64,000 nucleotides of DNA from Osedax fenrisi (taxonomy: Eukaryota; Annelida; Polychaeta; Sabellida; Siboglinidae), in NCBI GenBank assembly GCA_964019155.1, contig OZ025244.1, positions 45,479,452-45,543,451 on the forward strand, read 5' to 3'. A program made the translations under genes and the position numbers. The notes under the pieces are model-generated. The model did no database searches. It was not told the DNA's origin and saw nothing but the letters and a program-made list of their open reading frames with translations. Shown here in pieces: positions 60,690-64,000 of this stretch. Every line of letters begins with the position of its first letter. The first letter of the stretch is position 1.

Positions 60690-61620
60690 TATAGAATACC
60701 ACACTAATTATCCATAGAGTTATTATTATAATATTTATATTATATTACCAATAATTACACATAATAAACTAATATTTATGACATTTAAAAAAAATATGTT
60801 TACAATAAAATTTTTTTTTTTTAGTATATTTATTTATTTCTAATATAACAGAATACCACACTAATATATATATTTATTTCTAATATTATAATATAACAGA
60901 ATACCACACTAATATACACATAAGGTTGTACTTATAATATTTATATAATATTATATTACAAATAATTACATATAATAAGCTATATTTATGATATTTGTTT
61001 ACAAGAAAATAAATGTTGTTATCATATTTATTTATGTACTATATATAAACTAATTCATATATTTCTAGTATTATAATATAACATAATGCCACAATAATAT
61101 ACTCATAAGTTATTCTAATATTATTTATATTAAATTATATTACCAATTACACATAATAAACTATATTTATTTCATTTATTTGACAAGAAAATAAGTTTTT
61201 TTATCATATTTATTTATGTACAATATATAAACTAAGTAATATATTTCTAGTATTATAATATAACAGAATACCACAATAATATACTCATAAGTTATTCTAA
61301 TAATATTTATATTAAATTATATTACCAATTACACATAATAAACTATATTTATGACATTTATTTTACAAGAAAATAAGTTTTTTTATCATATTTATTTATG
61401 TAAAATATATAAACTAATTAATATATTTCTAGTATTATAATATAACAGAATTCCACAATAATATACTCATAAGTTATTCTAATATTATTTATATTAAATT
61501 ATATTACCAATTACACATAATACCAATTATACATAATAAACTATATTTATAACATTTATTTTACAAGAAAATAAGTTTTTTTATCAAATTTATTTATGTA
61601 CAATATATAAACTAAATAAA
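60690..61620. repeat. ~185-bp tandem satellite, about five units
   Basis: Units repeat TATAACAGAATACCACA, CATAAGTTATTCTAATA, ACCAATTACACATAATAAAC and TTATTTATGTACAATATATA. Junctions fall near 60840, 61065, 61255 and 61440. One unit carries an internal duplication of ACCAATTACACATAAT near 61505. Confidence 0.85.
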
Positions 61621-61645
61621 AAAAACTATAAACTAAATAACAAAA

Positions 61646-62329
61646 CTATAATAAAAGACCACTAGAATATTCTTTATTTGTAGTTCTAGTTTTCTTGACC
61701 AAACAGGCTTCACGAGTTGAAGATAGTCTCTTTTTTCTTGAATTTTTGAGTCTTGAATTGTCTCTAAATTGAGTATCTGTTCTTTTCACAGCTGAAGTAC
61801 CTAAAGATAGAATCATATTAATATAATATATAATCCCTTATTGTGATGATTTATATATTATGTATGTTATTTTTCTAATATATAATATATGATGTGATTA
61901 CAATAAAATATGATAATTACTTGTATATTTATTTGACATGTAGAAAATGAAAATAAATTTATAAAATAAACAATATTTACTCGTGTTTAATTCTATAATA
62001 CATAGTTTCATTATATCGTTATGATTTATATGATTTATATATTATGTATGTTACGTTTCTAATATATATTATATGTTGTGATTACAATACAATAATATAA
62101 TTAGATAATTACTAGTATATTTATTTGACATGTAAAAATGAAAATAAAATTTATAAAATAAACAATATTTACTAGTTTTTAATTCTATAATACATATTTT
62201 CATTATATCGTGATGATTTATATGATTTATATATTATGTATTACTAACCTGGTCTTGTAATATATCATCATATGAAGTTTCAGTACGGTTAAGTTGTCCG
62301 GTGATCGATTTTCTGCTACGTCTTGGCAT
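61646..62329 (-). CDS. candidate two-exon gene, 79-residue basic protein
   Basis: Exon 1 is 62245-62329, from ATG (MPRRSRKSITGQLNRTETSY, then DDILQDQV) to the donor GTAATA. Exon 2 is 61646-61800, after acceptor CTATCTTTAG (SAVKRTDTQFRDNSRLKNSR, then KKRLSSTREACLVKKTRTTN) to a TAG. The two lengths (85 and 155) sum to 240, so the frame is kept. A nearby donor (GTTAGT, four bases earlier) would break the frame. The protein is rich in Arg, Lys, Ser and Thr with nuclear-localisation-like clusters. The family is not recognised; it may be the start of a longer gene if exon 2 splices at its GTCTTT. The intron holds a ~195-bp tandem duplication. Confidence 0.45.
61810..62240. repeat. ~195-bp tandem duplication in an intron
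   Basis: Two copies of a unit containing GATTTATATATTATGTATGT, TATTTATTTGACATGTA and ATAAAATAAACAATATTTAC, at about 61845-62030 and 62031-62235. Confidence 0.85.
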
Positions 62330-62510
62330 TTTGAAATAAAATAATTAATCACGCAATCTCAATTACTTTGTTTATAATTCGAATTTTACAGCCAATGTAA
62401 TGCGTTCATTTGATATCAATAGATGTCGCTAGTTGACATCATATTAAATAATAGATCGTATATAACATTGCATTTAACATTATTTAAAAGTATACACTTA
62501 TAGATATAAT

Positions 62511-63206
62511 CAGGGATGGCAAAAACCCCAAAAATCCAAAATATGTTGCTGTGGTTTTTGGGTTTTTGGGTTTTACTGTGGTTTTTGGTGTTTTACTGAG
62601 GTTTTTGTGGTTTTTGGTGTTTTTCATAAACAATTTAAAGGTACAAAATCATTTTATCCTTTTAAATTTAATATTAATTTATTGTATAATACATAAGAAT
62701 GAAGTATATTAATTTAATATATAAAAACAGGGATACCAAAATCATAAAAATACCTATTTTTTATATAATTTTTTAATATTTTCTATTGTATTATTTTTTA
62801 TATAATTTTATTCTATAGAATTGTAATAAAATATTTTTTATTGAATCAATTTCTATGAAATTGTATTTTTATTGAATTTTAATTATTTTCTATTAAATTA
62901 AAATGTCATGAAAAATATTATATTTATTCTATAGAATTTGATTTATAATAGTAATACAAGGGAGGTAATACTATTTATTATATTCATATTTTAATATTAT
63001 ATAAATTTTATAACATTATTTATATATTTTCTTAAAATCTAGAATTAGTTACATAATGTAATATATATTATCTATTAGAATTAACATTATTAAATGTATA
63101 ATTTATTAATATAAAAAATCGAAAAACCACAAAAACCACAAAAAATATCAATAGGTTTATAAACCCAAAAACCAAAAACCCAAAAACCCAATCTCGGCCA
63201 ACCCTG
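62511..63206. mobile_element. hAT-like MITE, 8-bp target duplication GATATAAT
   Basis: Flanked by GATATAAT (62503-62510 and 63207-63214). Ends CAGGGATGGC and GGCCAACCCTG. Subterminal GGTTTTTGG / CCAAAAACC arms. Same architecture as 54360-55022 with a different arm sequence. Confidence 0.92.
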
Positions 63207-63214
63207 GATATAAT

Positions 63215-64000
63215 ATTATAAGTTTAAAATATGAGTATTTTGCTATTATTTACGCCATTTTGTACACATTTTTTTTTACAAAATAGGTCTTGTACTAAAC
63301 CATCAAATTGTATCATTTATAAATCTTTATTTGCTCTACAAGTTTCAGAGAATATTAAATATATAATAAATAATACTTTTCTCAAATAAAAAAAAAAAAA
63401 AATTATTTTAAAATCATTTCAAAAGGCTGAGAATCCCTTTAAAGGTGTAAAATTATCATTTTTAAATTACATTTGACACCATGATAATGATTGATGTATA
63501 CCTTCTAATATAATATGTTTTACACCTTCTAATATTATGTTTTTACACCTGTACGATTTGTACACATAAATATATATATATAAATTTATACATAATTCCA
63601 ATAATGAATGTTTATTAGTTAACAAATAATTAATTTCCTATAAAATTTAATAATAATGTCTCATATCTTACCAATATATATGTGCCTAATAAAAATAAAA
63701 TATGTTAGGGTTTTATATTTATTAAATTATTATAATTTAAATAGTATAATTAAGGAAATAATAACTATACAATAAAAATAATATATACACAAATATTATA
63801 GTTTTAATATTTTTCCCATTTTTTAAAATTTATGTTATTGTAATATTTGTTATATAAATTATCATTTTACCATCAGCCTTAGTTGCAAACCTCCGCCTGC
63901 CACATTACCGTCGCTTTCAAACTTTCTAAATACAAATACTATAAAAGCGCGCATAATGATTTATTTGTTTACTATTATGGTATATATTCATTGAACATAA
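63215..64000. other. AT-rich spacer to window end
   Basis: No gene recognised. A slightly GC-richer segment lies at 63870-63950. Confidence 0.4.

Overview
The window is AT-rich nuclear DNA from an animal, probably an invertebrate. Its genes have long introns and GT-AG splice sites, and mobile-element debris is everywhere. The recognisable proteins are metazoan: an RPRD1-type CTD-interaction protein, a ZNRF1/2-type RING ligase and a METTL21-type methyltransferase exon. No operons, rRNA, true tRNA or CRISPR array were seen. The lineage cannot be fixed from the sequence; an early-branching animal is a guess.

Region by region. 0.7-7.75 kb: two copies of a ZNRF gene segment on the minus strand. 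The copy at 6.6-7.6 kb has intact exons and the copy at 0.9-1.7 kb is a pseudogene. Between them lie a hypothetical ORF, a ~215-bp tandem repeat and two TTAA-flanked MITE-like elements. 8.4-16 kb: transposon debris (MADF-type ORF, BED/hAT transposase remnants, LINE tail, tRNA-derived SINEs, inverted 18-bp minisatellite arrays). 16.8-25.8 kb: microsatellites, MITEs with 8-bp target duplications, two decayed gypsy-type gag/protease fragments (one with an LTR and primer-binding site), a perfect 50-bp-arm palindrome, and one copy of an inverted segmental duplication. 26-30.2 kb: more MITEs. 30.4-45.3 kb: the main gene, an eight-exon RPRD1 orthologue on the plus strand whose exons join in phase into 394 residues, with a possible divergent gene starting 525 bp upstream. 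45.3-64 kb: MITEs, a LINE endonuclease fragment, a LINE tail, a METTL21-like exon, a solo LTR of the 25-kb gypsy family, a nested foldback element, the second copy of the inverted duplication, a ~185-bp tandem array, and a candidate two-exon gene for a small basic protein.

The most unusual signal is in the RPRD1 gene. At three separate exons (5, 6 and 7) a minisatellite spans the splice junction, so the intron carries degenerate copies of the exon edge with splice-site-like sequence. The same gene has ~300-bp inverted repeats flanking exons 2 and 3, a geometry expected to form a long intronic hairpin.

All gene models come from reading frames, splice consensus and remembered family conservation. 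No alignment or database search was run.
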